From contig JACJYN010000004.1 in assembly GCA_020636095.1 (NCBI GenBank), positions 1,054,001 through 1,118,000 of the forward strand: a stretch of 64,000 nt of DNA, read 5' to 3'. The position numbers and the translations under genes are program-made. The notes under the pieces were generated by a model. It was not told where the DNA came from, made no database searches, and worked only from the letters and a program-made list of their open reading frames with translations. Position 1 is the stretch's first letter, and each line of letters opens with the position of its first letter. Shown piece after piece: positions 46,450 to 54,732 of this stretch. Source of the stretch: Lewinellaceae bacterium (lineage in GTDB: Bacteria > Bacteroidota > Bacteroidia > Chitinophagales > Saprospiraceae).

Positions 46450-46561
46450 CCATTCCACCTTTCCATTTCGATCCCAGAGATATAAAAAGAGTGGAATTAT
46501 TTCCTGAATATATCAAAAACCTTAACCTCGGATCGTAGCTTGCGGGCAAAACGCCAGTACC

Positions 46562-48166
46562 ATGCATCAATATCCTACTTGCTCTTTCATTCTACTATTC
46601 CTGTATCTGCCTTTCCTCGGCGCCGCCCAGCTGTCCATCCCCCGCCTGGCGGAACTAGACGTGCAACATTATACTTTCCAGTTGGAGTTATCGGACGAAA
46701 CAGACCAAATCTCCGCTTTAGCTTCTATCCGGATAAAGTATCTCAAGCCGGTTTCCAGTTTCACGCTCGACCTGGTGGAGCAAGGGCCAGATGGCAAAGG
46801 CATGAAGGTGCTATCCGTAACAGAGTTGGACCAGCCCGTAGATTACAGCCAGGAGGGAGAAACGCTTCTTATCTCTCCCCGGCCCGCCGCACTGGCCGGC
46901 GAAGAACGCACTTATCAAATCCGTTACCAGGGCATTCCCGCCGACGGGCTGATCATTGCCCGGAATAAATACGGCGACCGCACTTTCTTCGGCGACAACT
47001 GGCCCAACCGCGCCCACCATTGGCTACCCTGCGTAGACCATCCATCCGACAAGGCCACGGTAGACTTTATCGTGACGGCCCCGGACCACTACCAGGTGGT
47101 GGCCAACGGCATTCAATTGGAAGAAACCAACCTGGACGATGAAAGGAAGCTAACTCACTGGCAGGAAGAAGTGCCCTTGCCTGTAAAAGTAGCGGTCATC
47201 GGGGCCGCTCGTTTTGGCGTTCAATTCGCCGGCGAGGCAGCGGGCATACCGGTGAGCAGCTGGGTTTACCGGCAAGACCGGGAGGCGGGTTATTACGACT
47301 ACAGCCTGGCGGTGGAAGTCCTTCAATTTTTTATCGACTACATCGGCCCCTACCCCTACCGCAAGCTGGCCAATGTGCAGTCGAAGACCCGCTACGGCGG
47401 CATGGAGAACGCCAGCAATATCTTCTACTTCGAAAATTCCGTAGACGGCAAGCGCTCGGAGGAAGCCCTCATTGCTCACGAAATTGCTCACCAGTGGTTT
47501 GGCAATTCCGCCTCCGAGCAAAATTGGTTCCATATCTGGCTCAGCGAGGGCTTTGCCACTTATGGCGCCGACTTGTATATGGAGCATAAATACGGCAGAG
47601 CAAAACTGGTGGATCGCCTGCAATCGGAGCGGCAGCAGGTGGTTACTTACTCCAGCCGCCGGATGGCCCCTGTCGTGGACACCACCGTCAGCAACTGGAA
47701 TGACCTGCTCAACCCCAACTCTTATCAGAAAGGCGCCTGGGTGCTGCACATGCTGCGCCGCCAGGTAGGCGAGCAAGCCTTCTGGAATGGTTTGCGGCAG
47801 TACTATTTGCGCTTTCGGGGCGGAAACGCCCTGACGGAAGATTTCCGGCGCAGCATGGAAGCGGCCAGCAAACAGAATCTCTCCCAATTCTTTGAGCAAT
47901 GGATTTTCCGCCCCGGACAACCCCGCCTGGACGTACAATGGGACAAGCCGAGGAGAAAACGCCTGCGGTTCAAAATCCAACAATTACAGGACGGCCCTGC
48001 CTATACCTTCCCACTTGATATCCAAGCCGTCAGCGCCGATGGCGCCACTTCCCAAACGTGGACGATCGGCCTAACAGAGAAATCGGCCGAAACGACTGTG
48101 AAATGTAAATTTGAGCCCGGCCAGATCATCCTGGACCCGGATACCTGGTTGTTGTTTTCAAAATAA
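46562..48166 (+). CDS. M1-family aminopeptidase
   Basis: 534 residues with a signal peptide ending FLGAAQ. Zinc motif HEIAHQWF (His306, Glu307, His310) with the third ligand Glu329 exactly 18 residues later (SEGFATY), and the exopeptidase motif GGMEN (YGGMENASN). The N-terminal beta-saddle precedes the thermolysin-like domain. It lacks the large C-terminal helical domain of PepN, giving a short form common among Bacteroidota. It should trim peptides in the periplasm or outside. It follows the peptidase/propeller fusion by 112 bases on the same strand. Confidence 0.93.
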   Translation: MHQYPTCSFILLFLYLPFLGAAQLSIPRLAELDVQHYTFQLELSDETDQISALASIRIKYLKPVSSFTLDLVEQGPDGKGMKVLSVTELDQPVDYSQEGETLLISPRPAALAGEERTYQIRYQGIPADGLIIARNKYGDRTFFGDNWPNRAHHWLPCVDHPSDKATVDFIVTAPDHYQVVANGIQLEETNLDDERKLTHWQEEVPLPVKVAVIGAARFGVQFAGEAAGIPVSSWVYRQDREAGYYDYSLAVEVLQFFIDYIGPYPYRKLANVQSKTRYGGMENASNIFYFENSVDGKRSEEALIAHEIAHQWFGNSASEQNWFHIWLSEGFATYGADLYMEHKYGRAKLVDRLQSERQQVVTYSSRRMAPVVDTTVSNWNDLLNPNSYQKGAWVLHMLRRQVGEQAFWNGLRQYYLRFRGGNALTEDFRRSMEAASKQNLSQFFEQWIFRPGQPRLDVQWDKPRRKRLRFKIQQLQDGPAYTFPLDIQAVSADGATSQTWTIGLTEKSAETTVKCKFEPGQIILDPDTWLLFSK

Positions 48167-48264
48167 TGAGCCGCGATGTAACCCATTGAAAAGGAACCGG
48201 GTAGATACGCCCGGCCGAGTCGTATTTACGTCCACCAGGTGCTTATGGGTGACACTGTATAATT

Positions 48265-48442
48265 GTTGAAATGTGACTATTCAGCAATTGGCGATTAGCT
48301 GTTGGCTATTGGCGCCCAATGCCCATAAAAATGGGATGTAAGCTTAAGCTACCGGTTTTTTGCTTAACATACCAACCTTAAGGGCAGGCAATTGCTAATG
48401 GCTAACCGCCAAAAGCTAACTGCTGAATAGTTACGTTGAAAT
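48265..48442. mobile_element. MITE-like foldback element with flanking direct repeats
   Basis: Terminal inverted repeats GTGACTATTCAGCA (48273-48286) and TGCTGAATAGTTAC (48421-48434) differ at one base. They enclose about 130 bp of imperfectly self-complementary, non-coding DNA (GGCTATTGGC, GGCTAACCGCC motifs). A direct repeat GTTGAAAT flanks both ends (48265-48272 and 48435-48442), as a target-site duplication would. No transposase gene is in the window. Confidence 0.7.
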
Positions 48443-48463
48443 GTAAACCACAAAAGAGTATTC

Positions 48464-51400
48464 CTACTTCAACAGGACTGCCGGAATGGGTTTGATAAGG
48501 TCGAGCTCCATTTCATCCACCTTTTCTTCGAAGGCTTTCCAGTCCGTTTCGAAGAAAGCATTGACTTTTTCTACAAAGCCAACGATATCCCGTTTCACCT
48601 CCTCCACTACCGCCATTGCAGTGGGCGTTGGGGCATGGAAGGCAGGATTGGGCGCGTCATAGGAGGGCGAAAAATAGACCTCGGCCCGGGATATCTTCAT
48701 CTGGAGCTGCTCTGGGTTCCGGTAGATACCCTGAATATCTTCCCCCGGCAAAACGATGAACTGGAGGGAGTCGATCCTGGCTCTTAGTTCTTTGATCGTT
48801 CGCTCAAAAGCAGCCACCCGGGCGGTATCCTGCACCTGGTCTTTAACCATGTCGGCCAGGGGCCCCAGGCGCCCTTCAGCATCTCTCAGGTTATCCATGG
48901 CGGCGGTGGCCGTTGCAATAGAGCCGTTCCACTCATCCCAGGCGGCATAAAAGGCGTTGACCTTGTCCAACTCAACCTCCATACGCGGGTCGGAATGCAC
49001 CGTCACCTGGGTGGAGTCCTTATGCTCACCGTATTCCACGACTATGGTATAAAGCCCTGGCGCCACCGGCCGGCCATCGGGGGGTAAAGCATCTTTGTCC
49101 TTAGGTTTCGGCGTCGAGGGGCCGCGCACGCCATCCCGGTTCAAATTCCAGCTGAACCGGTTCATGCCTTTGCGGGCGGCTGCTCTCATTTGGCGAAGCC
49201 GTTGCCCCTGCTGATCGTACACCATTACCTTAACCGTATCGGATTGGGCCAGGCTGCCGTCTTCTTCCTTTTTTAAAACTTCTTTAATAGAGAAGGTGAT
49301 CAGGGCGCCGTAGGGGCGGTTCTCTCCTTTGTAATAAGCATCGCCAGTGAACCGGGTGCCGGCCCCTTGCTTGTAATGCGCCAGATAGGCATCCGGAGCC
49401 GGATACACTTTCAAGGGCTGCCCCAGCACGGCGGCTCCTTCGGCGGCCAGGGTGCGCAATGGGCGGATATCATCCAGTACATAGGCCGCCCGGCCGAAGG
49501 TGCCGATCACCAAATCTTGTTCGCGGGGATGGATTTTCATATCTATTGTGGAAACGGTGGGATAGCCCGGCGCCCACTTCGTCCAGTGTTGGCCCTCATC
49601 CATGCTGACGTACAATCCAAACTCAGTGCCGAGGAACTGCAACTTCGGCTCAACGGGGTCCTGTACCCAGGACAGGCAGTAGCCGTCCACATCTCCTTCA
49701 AAGGTGAGCTGCTTCCACGTTACGCCATAGTTTTCGGTGCGAAACAGGTAGGGCTTCCAATCGCCCCGCCGATAATTGTTGATCACCACGTAGGCTTCCC
49801 CGGCGCGGAAGGAAGAAGCGTGTACCTGTGGTATCCAGCAGCTATCGGGTACCCCCGGTATATTGGGGTAAACATCGGCCCAGCTCTTGCCGCCGTCGCG
49901 GGTGAGTTGCAGGCGGCCGTCATCGGTGCCTACCCAAATGAGCCCCTTCTCCAGGGAACTGGGCGCGATGGACAGAATGGTGCAGTGGTTCTCTGCCCCG
50001 GTTACGTCGTAGGTCAAGCCTCCGCTTTGGGCCTGCTGCTGTTTGTTCGGGTCATTGGTGGTCAGGTCCGGAGAAATGGTTTCCCAGGTGCGCCCGCGGT
50101 CAGCGGAGCGATGTAAAAACTGGCTGCCGTAGTAGATCACGGTAGGGTCGAAAGGATCCTGAGCGATACCGGCATTCCAGTTAAACCGCAGGGGAATACC
50201 TTCCGGATGGTTGGGTTTTACCCATTGCTGAGCGCCGGTCTCGAAATCGATGCGCTGCAGGTTACCGCCCTGCCACATGACGTAGGCATAGCGGCTGTTG
50301 TCCTTTTCCACCACTACATCGAACCCATCGCCAAAACCGATCTCCTCCCACATGGCGTTGCGAATGCCTCCGGTGCTCCAGGTGTAGGCCGGGCCCCGCC
50401 AGGTGCCGTTGTCCTGCATGCCACCCAAAACGTTGTAAGGGATATGGCCATCGAGGGTAATATGGTAGAATTGCGCCACCGGCAGGTTCTCTATGAAGCG
50501 CCAGCTCTTTCCACGGTCCCGCGTGATGGCCATCCCACCGTCGTTACCGTCGATCATATAACTCCCGTCAGTGGGGTGAATCCACCAGTAGTGGTGGTCG
50601 CCGTGGATGTTGTCCCAGCCTAAGAGCGTGGTGAACGTTTTTCCGCCATCTTCACTCACCGAGATATTGGAATATACATTGTAAAGCCGGTTTTCATTTT
50701 CGGGGTCCACCGTTATATCAGCGTAATAAAAGGGACGGTCGCCGATATTCTTATCGGCTGTTTTTTTCCAGTTATAGCCGCCATCATCCGAGCGGTACAG
50801 CGCTGTCTTTTCAGATTCCACCAATGCGTAAACGACATCCGGATTATTGGTGGCAATAGCGATCCCAACTTTACCAATGGGCCCCTTTGGCAGGCCATTT
50901 TCTTCATCCAGCCTTTTCCAACTGTCGCCGCCGTCGAGGGTCATATACAACCCGCTGCCTTCGCCGCCGGACTGGAATGTCCAGGGCCAGCGGCGGAAAC
51001 GCCACATGTTGACGAATAGCTTATCAGGGTTAGCAGGATCTACATCAAAATCAGCGGCGCCGGTTCTATCGTTCAGATAGAGGATTTTTTCCCAGTTTTT
51101 TCCGCCATCCACCGTCCGGTACACCCCCCGGAATTCCGAATCGGCCCAGGCGTTGCCCAATGCGCCCACGTAAATGACATCCGGATTATCGCGATGGATA
51201 ATAATGCGATGGATATTGCGGGTTTCCCGTAGGCCCATATACTGCCAGGTACGGCCGCCATCGATGCTTTTGTACACCCCGCCGCCGGCGGACTGGCTAT
51301 TCCTCGGGTTCCCTTCGCCGGTCCCTACCCAGATGACATCCGGGTTCCGCTGGCCGATGGCAATAGCGCCAATGGACGCCACACCAACCGTATCGAAGAT

Positions 51401-51634
51401 GGGTGTCCAGCCCACCCCGCCGCCTTCACTTTTCCACAGGCCGCCGGAGGCTGTACCCACGTAAATCTCATCCGGGTTTTGCAAGTTGACATCTACAGCG
51501 GTGACTCGCCCGCTCATGCCCGCCGGGCCGATGCTTCGGGCTTTCATACCATCGAGCAGGCTCATGTCGAGCGGCTGAGAAAAAGCAAAAGAAAACAGCA
51601 GTGAAAGAACGGCTGTGGACAAGTATTTTTTCAT
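48464..51634 (-). CDS. Exported BNR/sortilin-like beta-propeller protein
   Basis: 1056 residues with a signal peptide (MKKYLSTAVLSLLFSFAFSQ). Multiple BNR/VPS10-like blades, each with an Asp-box type S-x-D-G-G-x-x-W pattern (KSIDGGRTWQY, YRSDDGGYNWKK, TRDRGKSWRF, TRDGGKSWADV). These form two propellers over about 30-770. The C-terminal 280 residues carry a FlgD-like strand region (MVYDQQGQRLRQMRAA) and a helical tail. Similar proteins are annotated as glycosyl hydrolase or photosystem-assembly-like; no catalytic residues are evident, so binding or scaffolding is likelier. The ATG at 51634 was chosen over an upstream in-frame start because it begins the signal peptide. Confidence 0.85.
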   Translation of the reverse strand: MKKYLSTAVLSLLFSFAFSQPLDMSLLDGMKARSIGPAGMSGRVTAVDVNLQNPDEIYVGTASGGLWKSEGGGVGWTPIFDTVGVASIGAIAIGQRNPDVIWVGTGEGNPRNSQSAGGGVYKSIDGGRTWQYMGLRETRNIHRIIIHRDNPDVIYVGALGNAWADSEFRGVYRTVDGGKNWEKILYLNDRTGAADFDVDPANPDKLFVNMWRFRRWPWTFQSGGEGSGLYMTLDGGDSWKRLDEENGLPKGPIGKVGIAIATNNPDVVYALVESEKTALYRSDDGGYNWKKTADKNIGDRPFYYADITVDPENENRLYNVYSNISVSEDGGKTFTTLLGWDNIHGDHHYWWIHPTDGSYMIDGNDGGMAITRDRGKSWRFIENLPVAQFYHITLDGHIPYNVLGGMQDNGTWRGPAYTWSTGGIRNAMWEEIGFGDGFDVVVEKDNSRYAYVMWQGGNLQRIDFETGAQQWVKPNHPEGIPLRFNWNAGIAQDPFDPTVIYYGSQFLHRSADRGRTWETISPDLTTNDPNKQQQAQSGGLTYDVTGAENHCTILSIAPSSLEKGLIWVGTDDGRLQLTRDGGKSWADVYPNIPGVPDSCWIPQVHASSFRAGEAYVVINNYRRGDWKPYLFRTENYGVTWKQLTFEGDVDGYCLSWVQDPVEPKLQFLGTEFGLYVSMDEGQHWTKWAPGYPTVSTIDMKIHPREQDLVIGTFGRAAYVLDDIRPLRTLAAEGAAVLGQPLKVYPAPDAYLAHYKQGAGTRFTGDAYYKGENRPYGALITFSIKEVLKKEEDGSLAQSDTVKVMVYDQQGQRLRQMRAAARKGMNRFSWNLNRDGVRGPSTPKPKDKDALPPDGRPVAPGLYTIVVEYGEHKDSTQVTVHSDPRMEVELDKVNAFYAAWDEWNGSIATATAAMDNLRDAEGRLGPLADMVKDQVQDTARVAAFERTIKELRARIDSLQFIVLPGEDIQGIYRNPEQLQMKISRAEVYFSPSYDAPNPAFHAPTPTAMAVVEEVKRDIVGFVEKVNAFFETDWKAFEEKVDEMELDLIKPIPAVLLK

Positions 51635-51749
51635 AGACAATTCGGTTTTGGATTTGCTGCCCGAAGATAGGGAACTCCCGGGAATTGAGGAGGGAGGATA
51701 TGGCACAGGCAGGAGTAATCAGCTTAAAAAACTGGAGCGCCACAGCTTT

Positions 51750-52595
51750 TCAGCCGCGCCCCACCTCCCGCTTCGGATCGGTAATCCACTCACTCCAGGA
51801 GCCGGGATACAGTTTGGCGTCCCCCAGGCCGGCGTGTTTATAGGCAAGGATATTCCGGCAGGCAGAAACGCCAGAGCCGCAATAAAAGATGGTGTGCTCC
51901 GCATCCGGTTCGCCCAGGGCTTGCCGGAAACGTTCCTGCAGCGCAGCCTCATCGAGAAAAATACCCTCAGCGTTTACGGTTTCCGCGTTGGATAAATTCA
52001 GCGCGCCGGGAATATGGCCGGCCACCGGGTCAATCGGCTCAACCTCACCGCGATACCGTTCCGCAGCCCGGGAATCCACCAATTTAAAACCAGGCAGTTG
52101 ACGAATCCCTTCAACGGTGTATACATCCACGAGAAAATCCGGGCGGGGGCGAGGAATAAAGGCACGGGGTTGCGGTTCAGGGATGGCCGTTTCCACCGGC
52201 AGTTCCGCTTCTATCCAGCGGGGCCAGCCGCCATCCAATACGGCGACAGCATCGTGGCCGAGCCAGCGCAGCATCCACCACAGGCGGGAGGCGACCATGC
52301 CCCCGGCGTCGTCATAGGCCACCACCTGTACATCGTTACCGATGCCCAGGCGCTCGAAACGCATAGCCGCTACATCTGGATTCGGCAGCGGGTGGCGGCC
52401 GGTTTTTCCTGGAACAATGGGGCCGGAAAGCCCCTCATCGAGATGGATGTAGCGCGCTCCCGGAATATGCCCGTTGCGATAAGCACGCCTGCCTGCTTCA
52501 GTATCCGACAGGTTGAAGCGGCAATCAATAATCACCCAATCCTGGTTGTCCAGGTTTGAAGCCAAATCTGTTGTGGAGATGAGCGTAGTGTACAT
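51750..52595 (-). CDS. Sulfurtransferase (two rhodanese domains)
   Basis: 281 residues: two rhodanese domains (about 1-135 and 150-278) as in thiosulfate or 3-mercaptopyruvate sulfurtransferases. The catalytic Cys239 lies in FYCGSGVSACRN; CGSGV(S/T)A loops are typical of the mercaptopyruvate type. The first domain is inactive as usual. No signal peptide, so cytoplasmic. It is divergent from the next gene and follows nothing closely. Confidence 0.9.
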   Translation of the reverse strand: MYTTLISTTDLASNLDNQDWVIIDCRFNLSDTEAGRRAYRNGHIPGARYIHLDEGLSGPIVPGKTGRHPLPNPDVAAMRFERLGIGNDVQVVAYDDAGGMVASRLWWMLRWLGHDAVAVLDGGWPRWIEAELPVETAIPEPQPRAFIPRPRPDFLVDVYTVEGIRQLPGFKLVDSRAAERYRGEVEPIDPVAGHIPGALNLSNAETVNAEGIFLDEAALQERFRQALGEPDAEHTIFYCGSGVSACRNILAYKHAGLGDAKLYPGSWSEWITDPKREVGRG

Positions 52596-52720
52596 GGATC
52601 GAGATTTTGTGATTTCCTGGCCATAATACCCATTTTCAGCAATAATCCGTTAATGATTTTTTAATTGCTAAAAGAAATATAATTTGCCTTCTCCAAAATT
52701 CGTATATCCATTGCACTTAA

Positions 52721-53359
52721 ATGCAAAAAAAACGCGCAATGAAAAGCCAGATAATGATTCTAACAGGTATGCTCTTCGCTGCCACGCTGACTGCCCAGGA
52801 AAAAGTCCGCTATACCGACGACTTCCGGTTCGCCCGGGGTATTTACACCAGTTTGCAGGACCTCAAGGCCAACGATCCGGTGAAACCTGCGGACATCATC
52901 ACCGATATTGACGCCAGCTCTCCGAAGTTCTTTCAATTCTTGTTTACCAAGGAGCAGTTCCGGTTCCCCCGAAACAATGAAATCGTTTACCTGAAGCCCA
53001 AAGATATATTCGGCTATTCCGATGGGCGGCAGGTATTTTACGGCACTAAATACCGGGTTGAAGTGATGGGAGAAATCTGCCTGCTCAAAGAAGTCGATGT
53101 GGTCGACTCCTATTCCTCCTTTATCAACCCCGGCGATAAATACGAGGCTGCCCGCGAACAGGGCTCCGGAAAGCTCTACATCCTGGATTTCGAAACGGGA
53201 TCGTTTTTCCGGTGTAAACCGAAAAAAGTGGAAGCTATCTTACAAAGAGATAAAGAGCTGTTCCAGGAATATCAAAATGCCAAAGGCAAAAGGAAGGATA
53301 AGGTGCTGAACTTTATCAAGGAGTACAATTTCCGGCATCCGGTGTATTTTCCAAAATAG
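52721..53359 (+). CDS. Exported protein of unknown function
   Basis: 212 residues, not recognised. The signal peptide is clear (SQIMILTGMLFAATLTAQ). The rest is strand-rich with aromatic residues and many Lys, and ends in a Lys-rich helix (KAKGKRKDKVLNFIKEYNF). Two ATGs are possible, 52721 and 52739; the shorter gives a normal signal peptide too. The gene is monocistronic. Confidence 0.72.
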   Translation: MQKKRAMKSQIMILTGMLFAATLTAQEKVRYTDDFRFARGIYTSLQDLKANDPVKPADIITDIDASSPKFFQFLFTKEQFRFPRNNEIVYLKPKDIFGYSDGRQVFYGTKYRVEVMGEICLLKEVDVVDSYSSFINPGDKYEAAREQGSGKLYILDFETGSFFRCKPKKVEAILQRDKELFQEYQNAKGKRKDKVLNFIKEYNFRHPVYFPK

Positions 53360-53394
53360 TATCGGCCAACAAAAAGGAGCACCCGTACATTTAA

Positions 53395-53421
53395 GTAGTC
53401 GGACAGATTTATTTTACAAAT
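53395..53421. repeat. 27-base dispersed repeat, copy 2
   Basis: GTAGTCGGACAGATTTATTT followed by TACAAAT; matches 38791-38817 in the same orientation with four differences. Confidence 0.55.
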
Positions 53422-53433
53422 TGATAGCACGGC

Positions 53434-53529
53434 CGGGCGTCCCCGCCTACTGTGCCAGTATGGCCAGCAGGCACGCCCGGGCGTGGCTCAGCCTAAGCTG
53501 CCTGAATCACTCACGGGCGGGGACGCCCG
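53434..53529. repeat. GC-rich nested foldback
   Basis: A perfect 14-bp inverted repeat CGGGCGTCCCCGCC (53434-53447) and GGCGGGGACGCCCG (53516-53529) encloses a further perfect palindrome CACGCCCGGGCGTG (53472-53485). It lies between the exported unknown and msrB, which converge, so it may act as a terminator. GC is far above the flanks. Confidence 0.65.
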
Positions 53530-53552
53530 CGAGTGCAACATTAACCAACTGC

Positions 53553-54110
53553 TTACGGCTTTTCCCCCTTCATGTTCGCTCCTTCCACAAAATCCAGGGA
53601 AACGGAGTTGATGCAGTAACGCAGGCCGGTTGGCTCCGGGCCGTCATCGAAGACATGGCCCTGGTGGCCGCCGCAGCGGGCGCAAAGCACCTCGGTGCGG
53701 ATCATGCCATAGGCGCTGTCTTCCTTCAGCAGGACATGCTCGGGGCGAATCGGATCCCAAAAACTGGGCCAGCCGGTGCCTGACTTAAACTTGGTTTTGG
53801 AGGAAAAGAGCGGCAGTCCGCAGCCAGCACAGGTATAAATACCCTGTTTTTTATTGTCCCAATACTTGCCGGTAAAGGCCCGCTCGGTACCTGCTTTCCG
53901 GAGGACGTTAAATGCCTGGGCATCGAGTTCAGCTTTCCATTCCTCCTCGCTTTTCTGCACCGGCGCCAGCGTGTCGCCGTCCAAACTGATGAAAGTTCGG
54001 TTTTCAGCTACCTTGCCCTGCTCGCCAATAGCATTATTGTCCTGCGCCTGGTTGCACCCCCAAAGGCTAGTCATAGAGATCAGCAGGCAGATGAAATACT
54101 TGTATTGCAT
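53553..54110 (-). CDS. msrB: Peptide-methionine (R)-S-oxide reductase, lipoprotein
   Basis: 185 residues. Repairs oxidised methionine (R-sulfoxide) in proteins, using thioredoxin-like reductants. The N-terminus is a lipoprotein signal (ISMTSLWGC, Cys19), so it acts outside the cytoplasm. The MsrB domain covers about 55-178: zinc Cys pairs at 94/97 (CAGC) and 143/146 (CARC), GTGWPSFWDP, and catalytic Cys166 in RYCINSVSLDF. MsrA is not nearby. Confidence 0.93.
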   Translation of the reverse strand: MQYKYFICLLISMTSLWGCNQAQDNNAIGEQGKVAENRTFISLDGDTLAPVQKSEEEWKAELDAQAFNVLRKAGTERAFTGKYWDNKKQGIYTCAGCGLPLFSSKTKFKSGTGWPSFWDPIRPEHVLLKEDSAYGMIRTEVLCARCGGHQGHVFDDGPEPTGLRYCINSVSLDFVEGANMKGEKP

Positions 54111-54185
54111 AAATTGGAGTTTTTTAGTTGTAACAGTTCAGTGGCGGCTGAGGTGAAAAACAAAACCGATTTTAACGATTGTTTA

Positions 54186-54692
54186 TCACTCTTCAGATTC
54201 ATTATTATCTTGAGTACCGCCGTTCTTCCGTCCTCTCCCCCTTCGAATCCTGGGGTGGTTCCACTCTTCCCGCTGAGCAAATTCGACGATCTGCCGCATG
54301 AAGGCCATCATACCCAGGAAAACCAGGTAACCGATAGTAAGTACAATGTAAATCCAACGGTAGGAGCCGGCCTCGTCAATCGACATGGCTGAAAAGAAAT
54401 AGGCTGCTACCCCGGATGCAAAGGCCAGGCCCAGATAACTGTAGATAGACCGGCCCCAATATTTCAGCATATTCTCGGCCGAAAGGGAAAACACGCTGTT
54501 AAACATGGCGAATAGCAGTAAAAAAGAGGCGGCTGTAATCCATGGAAAGCGGTCGGGAACATAAATCAAGCCCGTCAGTTTAATTAACTTTGCCACCAGG
54601 ATAAAAACGATGACTCCCCCAAATGTTATGGAAGCCTGGAGGACTGGATTCAGCCCTTTATCAAAAATAGAAGTGGATTCAGTCCTATTCAT
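54186..54692 (-). CDS. Small multi-pass membrane protein of unknown function
   Basis: 168 residues with four predicted membrane helices (about 20-40, 50-70, 82-103, 113-132) and a basic, Asn/Glu-rich cytoplasmic tail (RRGRGRKNGG). Charged loops contain a short conserved-looking REEWNHPR. I do not recognise it; it resembles small conserved membrane proteins of Bacteroidota. Confidence 0.65.
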   Translation of the reverse strand: MNRTESTSIFDKGLNPVLQASITFGGVIVFILVAKLIKLTGLIYVPDRFPWITAASFLLLFAMFNSVFSLSAENMLKYWGRSIYSYLGLAFASGVAAYFFSAMSIDEAGSYRWIYIVLTIGYLVFLGMMAFMRQIVEFAQREEWNHPRIRRGRGRKNGGTQDNNESEE

Positions 54693-54732
54693 AGATATGC
54701 TTTGATGTCGATTTAATTCTCCTTAGTAACAA

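Noticed and set aside
48464..51634. Sialidase or other glycosidase activity for the BNR protein
   Set aside because: Asp-box blades alone do not indicate catalysis; no sialidase Arg triad or family catalytic residues are visible.
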